A stretch of DNA of 49,718 nt from Candidatus Nomurabacteria bacterium (GTDB taxonomy: Bacteria; Patescibacteriota; Minisyncoccia; Phycocordibacterales; UBA9973). The notes beneath the pieces are model-generated. The model was given only the letters and a program-made list of their open reading frames with translations. It had not been told where the DNA came from and ran no database searches. The position numbers and the translations under genes were made by a program. The stretch spans positions 1 through 49,718 of the forward strand of contig JAPLXR010000005.1 in assembly GCA_026395955.1 (NCBI GenBank), in the 5' to 3' direction. Shown one piece after another: positions 1 to 6,468 of this stretch. The number at the start of each line of letters is the position of its first letter. Position 1 is the stretch's first letter.

Positions 1-1160
1 CATTCGCGAACTTTCATTAAATCCCAAATATTAGTTTTCCCCACATTTACAATTACTCTGCGCACAGCAGAAAGTGTAATAGTTTCTGTATCAGAGAAGA
101 ACATATGGTAGCGAACTAATTTTTCTACTTTCTCTGAAATATCTTTTGGGAATTTTAATCTCTCCATTATTTTTTTTACCATTCGCGCACCGACAACTTC
201 GTGCCCGTAGAAAGTATACTTCCCTTTTCCTCCAGCTTTTGTTCCGTCCCATCTGCGAGTGCGAGGTTTCCCTATATCATGAAAGAGTGCAGAGAGCCTT
301 ATATCTAAAGGTTCATTTTTATCTGCAGCATGACCGAGTGCATGGAGGATATGATCGAAGACATCATATATATGTTCACCTTTTTGTTCACAATGTATTC
401 CCTCTTCGAGTTCAGGAATAATATGTTGTAACAATTTTAATTTTGAAAGCATGCCGATACCTGTCATCGGATATTTAGACATAATTATTTTTGAAAATTC
501 ATCACGAATTCTTTCAAAAGAAATATTTTTTATTAAGTCAGAGTTTTCCACAATTGCAGAAATTGTCTCGTGAGAAATTACGAAATCCAATTCTGTGGAA
601 AACCTCACAGCGCGAATTAATCGCAAAGCATCCTCATTGAATCTTTCTTTTGTATCCCCTACTGTACGGATTGTTTTATTTTGTATGTCCTTTATACCTT
701 CATACAGGTCTACTAATTGTCCTTTAGAATTTAGCGCTAATGCGTTTATAGTGAAGTCACGTCTCTTTAAGTCATCTTCGATCCTTTGACTGAATTTAAC
801 CTCGTCTGGGTGTCTTTTATCGCTATATAGGCCCTCTATTCTATAGGGTGTGACCTCAATTATGTCATATTTAGGTGTTTCACGATTAACATCATCCTCT
901 AAAGTTTCATGTGTAACAGGAATGCATACTCCTACTGTCCCGAACTTGTTCTCATAGATAGTTTTCTCGAACAAAGGCATTATCTGTTCTGGTGTAGCAT
1001 TTGTCGTGATATCCCAGTCTTTCGGTTCCCTGCCGATGATCATGTCTCTGACACATCCGCCGACTAGGTACGCTTCAAAACCTCCTTTCTCTAAATTAGT
1101 TAAAATATTTAAAACCTTTTCAGGTACTTTCTCTATTAAGTTCTTTGTAAGTGTTTCCAC
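1..1160 (-). CDS. cca: CCA tRNA nucleotidyltransferase (CCA-adding enzyme), 3' end cut off by window
   Basis: Adds or repairs the 3'-CCA of tRNAs in the cytoplasm. Reading the minus strand from a GTG at 1158-1160 gives an open frame to the window edge. The N-terminus has the class II nucleotidyltransferase signature GGCVRDM followed by KDWDITTNA with the metal-binding DxD-type Asp pair. Next come RRDFTINALA, the RFNEDALRLIRAVRF core and an HD domain (FHDIGKPRTR). This is the HD-containing bacterial CCA/polyA-polymerase type. The GTG start is chosen because the in-frame codons just upstream run into tRNA-Gly, only 11 bases away, leaving no room for another start. Neither flanking tRNA shows an encoded CCA tail, so this enzyme would be needed for every tRNA here. 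The C-terminus is not visible. Confidence 0.93.
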   Translation of the reverse strand, partial: METLTKNLIEKVPEKVLNILTNLEKGGFEAYLVGGCVRDMIIGREPKDWDITTNATPEQIMPLFEKTIYENKFGTVGVCIPVTHETLEDDVNRETPKYDIIEVTPYRIEGLYSDKRHPDEVKFSQRIEDDLKRRDFTINALALNSKGQLVDLYEGIKDIQNKTIRTVGDTKERFNEDALRLIRAVRFSTELDFVISHETISAIVENSDLIKNISFERIRDEFSKIIMSKYPMTGIGMLSKLKLLQHIIPELEEGIHCEQKGEHIYDVFDHILHALGHAADKNEPLDIRLSALFHDIGKPRTRRWDGTKAGGKGKYTFYGHEVVGARMVKKIMERLKFPKDISEKVEKLVRYHMFFSDTETITLSAVRRVIVNVGKTNIWDLMKVRE

Positions 1161-1170
1161 TTTGTTTTTG

Positions 1171-1241
1171 TGCGGCTAGGGAGAATCGAACTCCCGTCTC
1201 ATCCTTGGCAAGGACGTGTTCTACCACTAAACCATAACCGC
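1171..1241 (-). tRNA. tRNA-Gly (anticodon GCC)
   Basis: On the minus strand the acceptor GCGGTTA pairs with TAGCCGC. The anticodon stem CGTCC/GGATG encloses loop TTGCCAA, giving anticodon GCC, and the T-arm is GGAGT-TCGATTC-TCCC. The discriminator base is A and CCA is not encoded. It sits immediately upstream of cca. The 5' part of the gene is partly duplicated upstream (see repeat 1223-1302). Confidence 0.93.
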
Positions 1242-1302
1242 GTGGCTAATCTATTAATATAAACCACTAAACCATAACCGTGGTTAGTAACTATTATATA
1301 CT
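1223..1302. repeat. Tandem 40-bp partial duplication of the tRNA-Gly 5' region
   Basis: The 18 bases accactaaaccataaccg occur at 1223-1240 (inside tRNA-Gly) and again at 1263-1280. The following 20 bases are also similar (TGGCTAATCTATTAATATA against TGGTTAGTAACTATTATATA). The second copy lies 5' of the tRNA on its coding strand and lacks the rest of the cloverleaf. Confidence 0.8.
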
Positions 1303-1373
1303 TTTTTATTTCTAATGCAAAATATTTAATTTACTTAATCCTTTATTTAGCTTATACTTATAAGACATTTACT

Positions 1374-1445
1374 GCACCCGTAGTGAAATGGATATCATGC
1401 CTGCCTTCGAAGCAGTTGTTGGGGGTTCGAATCCCTCCGGGTGCA
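1374..1445 (+). tRNA. tRNA-Arg (anticodon TCG)
   Basis: Acceptor GCACCCG pairs with CGGGTGC and the discriminator is A. The anticodon loop CTTCGAA gives anticodon TCG, reading CGA. The T-arm GGGGGTTCGAATCCCTCC is canonical. The closing pair of the anticodon stem is a C-T mismatch. No CCA is encoded. Confidence 0.93.
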
Positions 1446-1520
1446 CAACGAAATCAATTAAAAAAAATAGCAAGTTGTCCTTTATTTTTGTCTTTGTAAA
1501 ACAAGGATTTTATGCAAAAC

Positions 1521-1529
1521 TGTGGATAA
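1521..1529 (-). promoter_or_regulatory. DnaA box (exact TTATCCACA on minus strand)
   Basis: TGTGGATAA on plus is the reverse complement of the canonical DnaA box. A near-match (TGTTGATAA) follows at 1542-1550. Exact boxes also occur elsewhere in the window (19188-19196, 47779-47787), so one box alone does not define an origin. Confidence 0.5.
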
Positions 1530-1650
1530 CTGTGGGGGTATTGTTGATAAAGGACACACATTTGACTGTCTGTTAAATCAGGTAATTTATATTTTAGCTT
1601 ATATTATAAGGACATTTTGTATAAAAGACATAAAAACCCTATTTTTACAG

Positions 1651-1676
1651 TAAAGTGTTTCACGTGAAACACTTTA
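1651..1676. promoter_or_regulatory. parS centromere-like site (ParB/Spo0J binding site)
   Basis: The 16-mer TGTTTCACGTGAAACA at 1656-1671 is the classic chromosomal parS sequence. It is embedded in a perfect 26-bp palindrome spanning 1651-1676. Two degenerate relatives sharing TGTT and CATGAAAC follow at roughly 1682-1699 and 1728-1743. No parA or parB gene lies in the window. Confidence 0.85.
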
Positions 1677-1748
1677 TATATGTTATTCATGAAACATAAC
1701 TCAATAAAAACACAAGATACCGTTTAATGTTACTCATGAAACTATAGT

Positions 1749-1854
1749 ATGCAAAAATGGCTTTTATTTCGGGTACGAAAATTTTTTACTAAAAATTTTC
1801 TGAAGTTAGTTTGCCGTCGCAAACTAAACCCCCTACATAAAAGCATTTTTGCAT
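1749..1854. repeat. Three-helix inverted-repeat element (cruciform or MITE-like)
   Basis: Outer arms at 1749-1767 and 1837-1854 are inverted copies (18 bp with one extra base). Inside are a perfect 10-bp hairpin (1777-1786 with 1791-1800, loop TACT) and a perfect 9-bp hairpin (1806-1814 with 1819-1827, loop CGTC). There is no T-run, and no gene ends next to it, so it is not an ordinary terminator. It ends 31 bp before the yraN start codon. Confidence 0.75.
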
Positions 1855-1885
1855 ATTGCATTGTTGGGTTTATAATTATATTAAT

Positions 1886-2302
1886 ATGCCAAAGGTTTTT
1901 ACCTCTGAAACACAAAAGATAGGGGAAATAGGGGAGAATGTCGCCTGTAAGTTTCTCGTGAAACAAGGTTTCACTGTTGTTGAAAGGAATTACACTAGAA
2001 AGTACGGAGAAATCGATATTGTCGCACAGCGACAGGAAAAGCAGGGAATTAAGCTATATTTTATAGAGGTTAAGGCTGTTACACGAGATCTGAGTGTTAA
2101 TCGTGAAACATTGGATAGCTGGCGCCCAGAGGATAATATGCACCCTTGGAAGCTGAAACGTCTCTCAAGGACAATTCAGACGTATTTGGTGGCAAAGAAA
2201 GTCCCTGAAGATGTCGAGTGGCAGTTTGACCTTCTGGTTGTCTTTTTGGATATGAAAAAAAAGAAAGCAAGAGTGAAAAGGGTAGAAGATGTGATTTTAT
2301 AG
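1886..2302 (+). CDS. yraN: YraN family (UPF0102) endonuclease-like protein
   Basis: A 138-residue protein of the UPF0102/YraN family, which has a PD-(D/E)XK-like restriction-endonuclease fold and is often linked to DNA uptake or repair. Family landmarks are visible: GEIGENVACKFL near the N-terminus, then RNYTRKYGEIDIVAQR with the Glu-x-Asp pair, and FIEVKAV giving the ExK motif. The last third (WQFDLLVVFLD) matches the usual end of the domain. The ATG at 1886 (MPKVF) is preferred over an upstream in-frame ATG at 1856 because the earlier one lies inside the repeat element. A TATAAT box (1871-1876) ends 9 nt before it, which implies a very short leader. Confidence 0.9.
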   Translation: MPKVFTSETQKIGEIGENVACKFLVKQGFTVVERNYTRKYGEIDIVAQRQEKQGIKLYFIEVKAVTRDLSVNRETLDSWRPEDNMHPWKLKRLSRTIQTYLVAKKVPEDVEWQFDLLVVFLDMKKKKARVKRVEDVIL

Positions 2303-2361
2303 AATGTTTACTCTGTATATTTTCTGTGTTATGTTATAAGAAAATCTTTAACATATAGGAA

Positions 2362-2970
2362 ATGAGAAAAAATATAATTATTACTGGATTACCACATTGT
2401 GGTAAATCTACTTTGCTTAAAAAAATTATTTCAGACATTGAAAAAGGAAAGTCCAAACAATCTTCTTTCGGTTTAGTTACAACTGAAATTTTAGAAAAAC
2501 CTCATAGGAGAATTGGTTTTAAAATGGGCTTCATAGAGAATGAACGTAATTCTCGTGCAACTGAAATTATTACACTGAAAGAATGGAAAAACAAACCTGG
2601 TTTGAAAAATATTGGGAGTTATGGAGTAAACTTAAATATTATTGCAGAAATTTGTCAGGCTGTTCATTTGAATTATGAACATTTAGATTTTATACCCAAA
2701 ATTTTATATTTGGATGAAATTGGTCCAATGCAAGTCGATGTTCCCGAATTCCAAAATTTAACTGAAGAATTTTTAGATTCTGAAAAAGTAACCCTGATGA
2801 CAATGGCGAGTTGCTACTATCACAATAGTGAACAACATCCTTTTGTTACAAAATTAAAAAAACGTGAGGATGTTAGGATTATCGAACTATATGATCATAA
2901 CAGGGAAGAAACAGAGGAAGGAATTTTAGAGTTAATTGATAGAATTCAAAAAGAGAAAATAAAAAAATAA
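2362..2970 (+). CDS. THEP1-like nucleoside-triphosphatase
   Basis: A 202-residue P-loop NTPase of the THEP1 type (NTPase_1 family), known from archaea, Aquifex and some bacteria as a general NTP/dNTP hydrolase. The Walker A motif GLPHCGKST is at residues 9-17. The Walker B motif ILYLDEIGPM is near residue 113 and is characteristic of the family (DEIG.M). The rest is the compact alpha/beta fold with no extra domain. It lies 59 bp after yraN and is followed by a strong terminator. The cellular substrate cannot be told from sequence. Confidence 0.82.
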   Translation: MRKNIIITGLPHCGKSTLLKKIISDIEKGKSKQSSFGLVTTEILEKPHRRIGFKMGFIENERNSRATEIITLKEWKNKPGLKNIGSYGVNLNIIAEICQAVHLNYEHLDFIPKILYLDEIGPMQVDVPEFQNLTEEFLDSEKVTLMTMASCYYHNSEQHPFVTKLKKREDVRIIELYDHNREETEEGILELIDRIQKEKIKK

Positions 2971-2974
2971 CACC

Positions 2975-3000
2975 AAAAACGCGTCTATTAACGCGTTTTT
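2975..3000 (+). terminator. Rho-independent terminator after the THEP1-like gene
   Basis: AAAACGCG and CGCGTTTT arms around a short loop, followed by a T-rich tract, 5 bp after the stop codon. Confidence 0.8.
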
Positions 3001-3052
3001 TATTTTTTGATTAAATTGGTAAATAGGGAATTTATATAGTAATATATTTATT

Positions 3053-3451
3053 ATGAGTTCAGAAAGTAAAAAACATGGTCCAGTGCATCATTTAGGTCAT
3101 TCTTTGAATGAAAATACAGGTAGATTTAATGATGATATTGTTCGGTCAGATAAAGGTGAGAGTACAAATCCAGATGAAATAAAAAAGAAATGGAAAGGTG
3201 AGATTAATGCAAAGTTGAGAACTTTAGAAGAGACACAGGAAAATATGTTGGTTAAATACCAAGTAGTAAAATCTCTTTTAAATAAATTTGCATTAGGAAC
3301 TTTAGATAAAGGTCTTTTAGCTGAAATAGGTCTCTTTATGAAAGAGTTTGATGGGATAGATAAAGATTCTTTAGATTTTGAACCAAGTATGGAGGATTTG
3401 ATAGATGAGATTGAAATCTTTTCTGAAAGATATCTAGAAAAATTTATGTAA
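3053..3451 (+). CDS. Hypothetical charged protein
   Basis: A 132-residue soluble protein with no recognised family. The first 45 residues are polar and probably disordered (HGPVHHLGHSLNENTGRFN, then KGESTNPDE). The remainder is predicted helical and rich in Lys and Glu, ending in an acidic stretch (SMEDLIDEIEIFSERYLEKFM). It has no signal peptide or membrane segment. The AT-rich leader lacks a Shine-Dalgarno site. It stands alone between a terminator and tRNA-Pro. It could be a small adaptor or regulatory protein, but nothing in the sequence shows this. Confidence 0.7.
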   Translation: MSSESKKHGPVHHLGHSLNENTGRFNDDIVRSDKGESTNPDEIKKKWKGEINAKLRTLEETQENMLVKYQVVKSLLNKFALGTLDKGLLAEIGLFMKEFDGIDKDSLDFEPSMEDLIDEIEIFSERYLEKFM

Positions 3452-3526
3452 AAAATAAAAGAGGACTAAAATATTTTTATTGTTTTTTCCTTTAAATATG
3501 TTAAGATTATTATGTTTTTGATACGA

Positions 3527-3597
3527 CGGGCTGTCGTATACCGGTAGTACACGTGTTTTGGGAACACGTTGACTGGGTTCGATTCCCAGCAGCCCGA
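3527..3597 (+). tRNA. tRNA-Pro (anticodon TGG)
   Basis: Acceptor CGGGCTG pairs with CAGCCCG, discriminator A. Anticodon stem CGTGT/ACACG encloses loop TTTGGGA, giving TGG. The T-arm TGGGTTCGATTCCCA is canonical. No encoded CCA. Confidence 0.95.
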
Positions 3598-3603
3598 ACG
3601 AAA

Positions 3604-3634
3604 AAATAAACAGGTAAAACCTGTTTATTTTTGT
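3604..3634. terminator. Bidirectional terminator between tRNA-Pro and the minus-strand pair
   Basis: AATAAACAGGT/ACCTGTTTATT hairpin with T-rich flanks on both strands; it can end the tRNA-Pro transcript and the convergent gene that stops at 3635. Confidence 0.75.
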
Positions 3635-3892
3635 TTATTTAAATTTTATCTTATTTTCTTCCAAGTATTCGTTCATTGGTTTTCCGTCTACCTTCCAAGC
3701 CTTTTCTTTTTCTGATTGTTCAGCTTGATCTTTTACTTCTTTTGAGAATTTATCCTTATTTTTTAAATAGTAATCTTCAAAATCTTTATATACTGTATCT
3801 TTTGGATGATTAATAATATAAACTTGATATTTATTTAAGGCATAACCCTTTAATGGGTCTTCTAGAAATTCTGAATCTTTTATATTGTCCAT
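3635..3892 (-). CDS. Hypothetical small charged protein
   Basis: An 85-residue soluble, Lys/Glu/Asp-rich protein with several aromatic residues (YQVYIINHPKDTVYKDFEDYY) and a helical C-terminal half. No family is recognised. It begins 3 bp after the stop codon of the neighbouring 3896-4246 gene on the same strand, so the two form a two-gene operon with a single promoter and a shared terminator. That arrangement suggests the products act together; toxin-antitoxin is one possibility, but no toxin fold is evident. Confidence 0.65.
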   Translation of the reverse strand: MDNIKDSEFLEDPLKGYALNKYQVYIINHPKDTVYKDFEDYYLKNKDKFSKEVKDQAEQSEKEKAWKVDGKPMNEYLEENKIKFK

Positions 3893-3895
3893 AAT

Positions 3896-4246
3896 TTAAT
3901 TTTCACTAATTATTATTTTTGGATATAATTTTGATTTTGCTCTATTTTGAACAGCATCGAAATCCTCGATTTCTTTGTTTAGTTCTTCTATATGTCTGTT
4001 TGCATAATCAGAAATGAGATCTTCTTTTTTAGCTGGTTTGTCGTTGATCATTATATTTGGTTTGAAGTATTTTTCAGCAAATTTTTTACGTCTTTCTTCT
4101 TGAGTTCCAGTTTGAAGATATGTTATTTTATCGAGCTCTGCATTAGCAACATTTAATTCTGCTGTTTTTTGTATTAGCTCTTCTCTGAGTTTCTCAGTGT
4201 TACTTTTTATTTCTTTTGTTTTATTGAAAATTCCTAATTCAAACAT
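3896..4246 (-). CDS. Hypothetical coiled-coil protein, first gene of a two-gene operon
   Basis: 116 residues starting MFELGIFNKTKEI, nearly all charged alpha helix: one helix around residues 10-45 (KSNTEKLREELIQKTAELN) and another near 75-105. A coiled coil is likely. An upstream in-frame ATG at 4261 exists, but the start at 4246 is preferred because a perfect TATAAT (4253-4258 on this strand) ends exactly 6 nt before it; the upstream ATG would lie within or before that promoter. No homologous family is recognised. Confidence 0.65.
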   Translation of the reverse strand: MFELGIFNKTKEIKSNTEKLREELIQKTAELNVANAELDKITYLQTGTQEERRKKFAEKYFKPNIMINDKPAKKEDLISDYANRHIEELNKEIEDFDAVQNRAKSKLYPKIIISEN

Positions 4247-4354
4247 GGTTATATTATACACCCTTTCAAATTAAAAGTCAATACTATGCAATATAGATAG
4301 TATTTTGTCAAAATATCTAGCTTTTTATAAATAAAATGCTAATATATAACTATT

Positions 4355-4425
4355 GCGGGATTAGTTTATCGGTAAAACAACAGTTTTCCAAACTGTGGTG
4401 AAGAGTTCGACTCTCTTATCCCGCA
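4355..4425 (+). tRNA. tRNA-Gly (anticodon TCC)
   Basis: Acceptor GCGGGAT/ATCCCGC, discriminator A. Anticodon stem ACAGT/ACTGT with loop TTTCCAA gives TCC. T-arm AGAGTTCGACTCT. Second glycine tRNA of the window. Confidence 0.94.
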
Positions 4426-4432
4426 CAAATAA

Positions 4433-4464
4433 AAATTCCCCCGACCATTTTGGTCAGGGGAATT
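4433..4464. terminator. Bidirectional terminator between tRNA-Gly and rpoD
   Basis: Long hairpin with arms AATTCCCC/GGGGAATT and inner GACCA/TGGTC, flanked by A- and T-rich tracts. It ends rpoD on minus and tRNA-Gly on plus. Confidence 0.8.
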
Positions 4465-4470
4465 AGATTT

Positions 4471-5343
4471 TTAACCTAAAAATGCTTTTAATAATTTACT
4501 TCGCGAATTATGTCTTAATTTTCTAATAGCTTTTTCTTTTATCTGTCGAACTCTTTCGCGGGTTAAATCAATGTCTTTATGGCTAGCGATTTCGTCTAGT
4601 GTCATAGAATGATTGTATTCACTAAGACCAAAATACATTTTTACTACACTACGCTCTCTTTCTGTTAAGGTTGAAAGGGAACGCTCTATTTCTTTTTTTA
4701 GTGATTCATCTATCAACCCTGCATCTGCTGGTTTTTCGGATGTATTCTCCATTACATCTAATAGAGAATGATTTTCATCGTTAAAGAATGGTGTTTCTAT
4801 TGAAACATGTTTATTAGAAATAAAAATAGCATCTGAAATTTTATCTTCATCCATCTCTAGTATTTCTGATAATTCTTCTGCGCTAGGTTCTCGCTCAAAC
4901 CTTTGTTCTAATTTAGAGAATTCTCTATTTATTTTGTTTATGTTACCAACTTTGTTTAAAGGAAGTCTAACAATACGAGATTGTTCTGCTATTGCTTGTA
5001 GAATTGATTGTCGAATCCACCAAACAGCATAAGAAATAAATTTAAATCCACGTGTCTCATCAAATCTTTTTGCTGCTTTGATAAGACCTAAATTCCCTTC
5101 ATTTATTAAATCCGGAAGACTTAAACCTTGGTTTTGGTACTGTTTTGCAACAGACACTGCAAAACGTAGGTTTGCAGTTGTTAGTCTATGTAGAGCAATG
5201 TCATCTCCTTGTCTTATTTTTATTGCAAGAATCACTTCTTCTTCTGCTGTGATTAAATCTACTCGGCCAATTTCTTGAAGGTATTTATCTAATGAAGCAC
5301 TATCACGATTCGTGATGGATTTGGTAATTTTTAACTGTCTCAT
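4471..5343 (-). CDS. rpoD: Primary sigma factor RpoD/SigA, short Bacteroidota-like form
   Basis: A 290-residue sigma-70 factor that directs RNA polymerase to housekeeping promoters. Order: a short N-terminus, region 1.2 ([19 protein letters not shown]), region 2 with the RANLR-like [15 protein letters not shown] and the -10-binding [13 protein letters not shown], region 3 ([10 protein letters not shown], then [10 protein letters not shown]), and region 4 with the -35 helix-turn-helix ([17 protein letters not shown]). Region 1.1 and the non-conserved insert of E. coli RpoD are absent. The opening [20 protein letters not shown] and ending [11 protein letters not shown] closely resemble Bacteroidota RpoD as I know it. 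It has a leader of more than 50 nt without a Shine-Dalgarno site. Confidence 0.93.
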   Translation of the reverse strand: MRQLKITKSITNRDSASLDKYLQEIGRVDLITAEEEVILAIKIRQGDDIALHRLTTANLRFAVSVAKQYQNQGLSLPDLINEGNLGLIKAAKRFDETRGFKFISYAVWWIRQSILQAIAEQSRIVRLPLNKVGNINKINREFSKLEQRFEREPSAEELSEILEMDEDKISDAIFISNKHVSIETPFFNDENHSLLDVMENTSEKPADAGLIDESLKKEIERSLSTLTERERSVVKMYFGLSEYNHSMTLDEIASHKDIDLTRERVRQIKEKAIRKLRHNSRSKLLKAFLG

Positions 5344-5431
5344 TTTTAGTGGGTTTTTAAAATAACTTGTTTTTTTGTTCTAACTACAATATAACACATT
5401 TTTATAAAAAAGAAAGGGTTTCAAGTAAGTC

Positions 5432-5473
5432 TTGACTTTACTGATATAATATTATATTATCTTGTTTAGATAA
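5432..5473 (+). promoter_or_regulatory. Sigma-70 promoter with downstream GTTTAGATAA box
   Basis: TTGACT (5432-5437), 17-bp spacer, TATTAT (5455-5460), then GTTTAGATAA at 5464-5473. The same arrangement occurs before 15903 and 43568. It drives the gene at 5504. Confidence 0.7.
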
Positions 5474-5503
5474 TATTGAAAATTAAATAAAAAAATAAAT
5501 ACC

Positions 5504-6409
5504 ATGGCAAGTAAAGAAATACAAAAAACAAATCAAAATCTAGTAGAAAAAGTAGATTTTAGAATTTTAACACTTAATGATTTATCGAATCCAGTACAAA
5601 TTCAAAGACTCTTCGAAGAGGTTAAAAGAATCAATCCTTTCAAGAAAAGAATAGGATTACCAGAGATAAATATTTTATTAGAAAAAAGGTTAAGAAGATC
5701 AGAAGTGGCAGAAAAAATGTCACAAGCGATACTTTCTGCTGATAATAAAATAGCAAAATTTATTTGGAATATTTCTACACCAAAATTCAAGTATGAAATG
5801 ATTTTACCTGGGGCAGGAGAAGTTAATTTAGATTTAATTAATAAGCTCGACCTTCGGGGTAAGATGGTTTGCAAAGCTTTTTTGAGTCATAAAAATTTAC
5901 CAGTACCAAGGCAAACTGCCTATGCAACAATTTTCGGTGAATATTCTTATGATGATGCTGCAGAGCTTGCTCTAATCTTAGAAGAGCTTTGGAATTCTGG
6001 AGTTTATGGAAAAGTCCTTGTTCAGGAATTCTTTGAATTTATCGATATTAGGGTTTTGTTCCTAATAGGAATTTCAGAAATGGGATCTTTTGTTTCTGAT
6101 TCTTCTGATGATGGAAGGGAGATGTACATAGCTTTGAAAACTGATGATCAATTACCAATTGATTTAAATTTTCTTTGTTGGATGCAACTTCGAATACCTG
6201 AAAAATACAGTAAATTGAGAGAAGAATTACTTAATCCAAAGTATCCAGAAGATAGAAATCTTTTTTGGGAAACGTTTCGTAAACAAAACAAACCGCATCT
6301 TCGTGAAAATAATTTTTTTCCTGAAAAACAAGAAAGATTTAACGAAAGTGTAGTTGAAAAAAATCTGGATGCTTCTATGAAGATTATCGAGAATGGAAGT
6401 GGTGAATAG
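5504..6409 (+). CDS. Hypothetical protein
   Basis: A 301-residue soluble protein with no recognised family. It is mixed alpha/beta, with hydrophobic strands such as VLVQEFFEFIDIRVLFLIGI in the middle and a Lys/Asn-rich tail. There is no signal peptide or membrane segment. It has its own TTGACT-N17-TATTAT promoter and a 30-nt leader after the GTTTAGATAA box, without a Shine-Dalgarno site. It is followed after a hairpin without a T-run by another unknown gene in the same direction, so the two may be co-transcribed. Confidence 0.72.
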   Translation: MASKEIQKTNQNLVEKVDFRILTLNDLSNPVQIQRLFEEVKRINPFKKRIGLPEINILLEKRLRRSEVAEKMSQAILSADNKIAKFIWNISTPKFKYEMILPGAGEVNLDLINKLDLRGKMVCKAFLSHKNLPVPRQTAYATIFGEYSYDDAAELALILEELWNSGVYGKVLVQEFFEFIDIRVLFLIGISEMGSFVSDSSDDGREMYIALKTDDQLPIDLNFLCWMQLRIPEKYSKLREELLNPKYPEDRNLFWETFRKQNKPHLRENNFFPEKQERFNESVVEKNLDASMKIIENGSGE

Positions 6410-6414
6410 ATAAA

Positions 6415-6442
6415 TTGCGTATGATAGAAATATCATACGCAA
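6415..6442 (+). other. 12-bp perfect hairpin between two co-directional genes
   Basis: TTGCGTATGATA and its exact complement surround a GAAA tetraloop, starting 6 bp after the stop codon at 6409. It is followed by a run of A rather than T, so it is a poor terminator. It could be an mRNA-processing or stability element. Confidence 0.55.
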
Positions 6443-6468
6443 AAAAATAAACTTAAAATTTAAAGAAA

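Larger units (their letters stand above)
1446..1885. other. 440-bp gene-free region with parS, DnaA box and structured repeat (possible origin-proximal region)
   Basis: This is the only stretch longer than 300 bp without a supported gene. It holds an exact DnaA box (1521-1529 on the minus strand) and a one-mismatch box (1542-1550). A perfect parS palindrome lies at 1651-1676 and two degenerate parS-like sites near 1684 and 1732. A 106-bp element with three nested hairpins occupies 1749-1854. A second copy of the tRNA-Arg upstream sequence lies at about 1593-1617. ParB sites cluster near replication origins in most bacteria; calling this the origin is inference. Confidence 0.45.

Noticed and set aside
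1742..1966. Minus-strand open frame over the parS-yraN gap
   Set aside because: It is made of the inverted-repeat element and the start of yraN read backwards; no family resemblance.
4247..4261. Upstream ATG (MYNIT) for the 3896 gene
   Set aside because: It overlaps the TATAAT that lies exactly 6 nt before the next Met, so it would not be transcribed.
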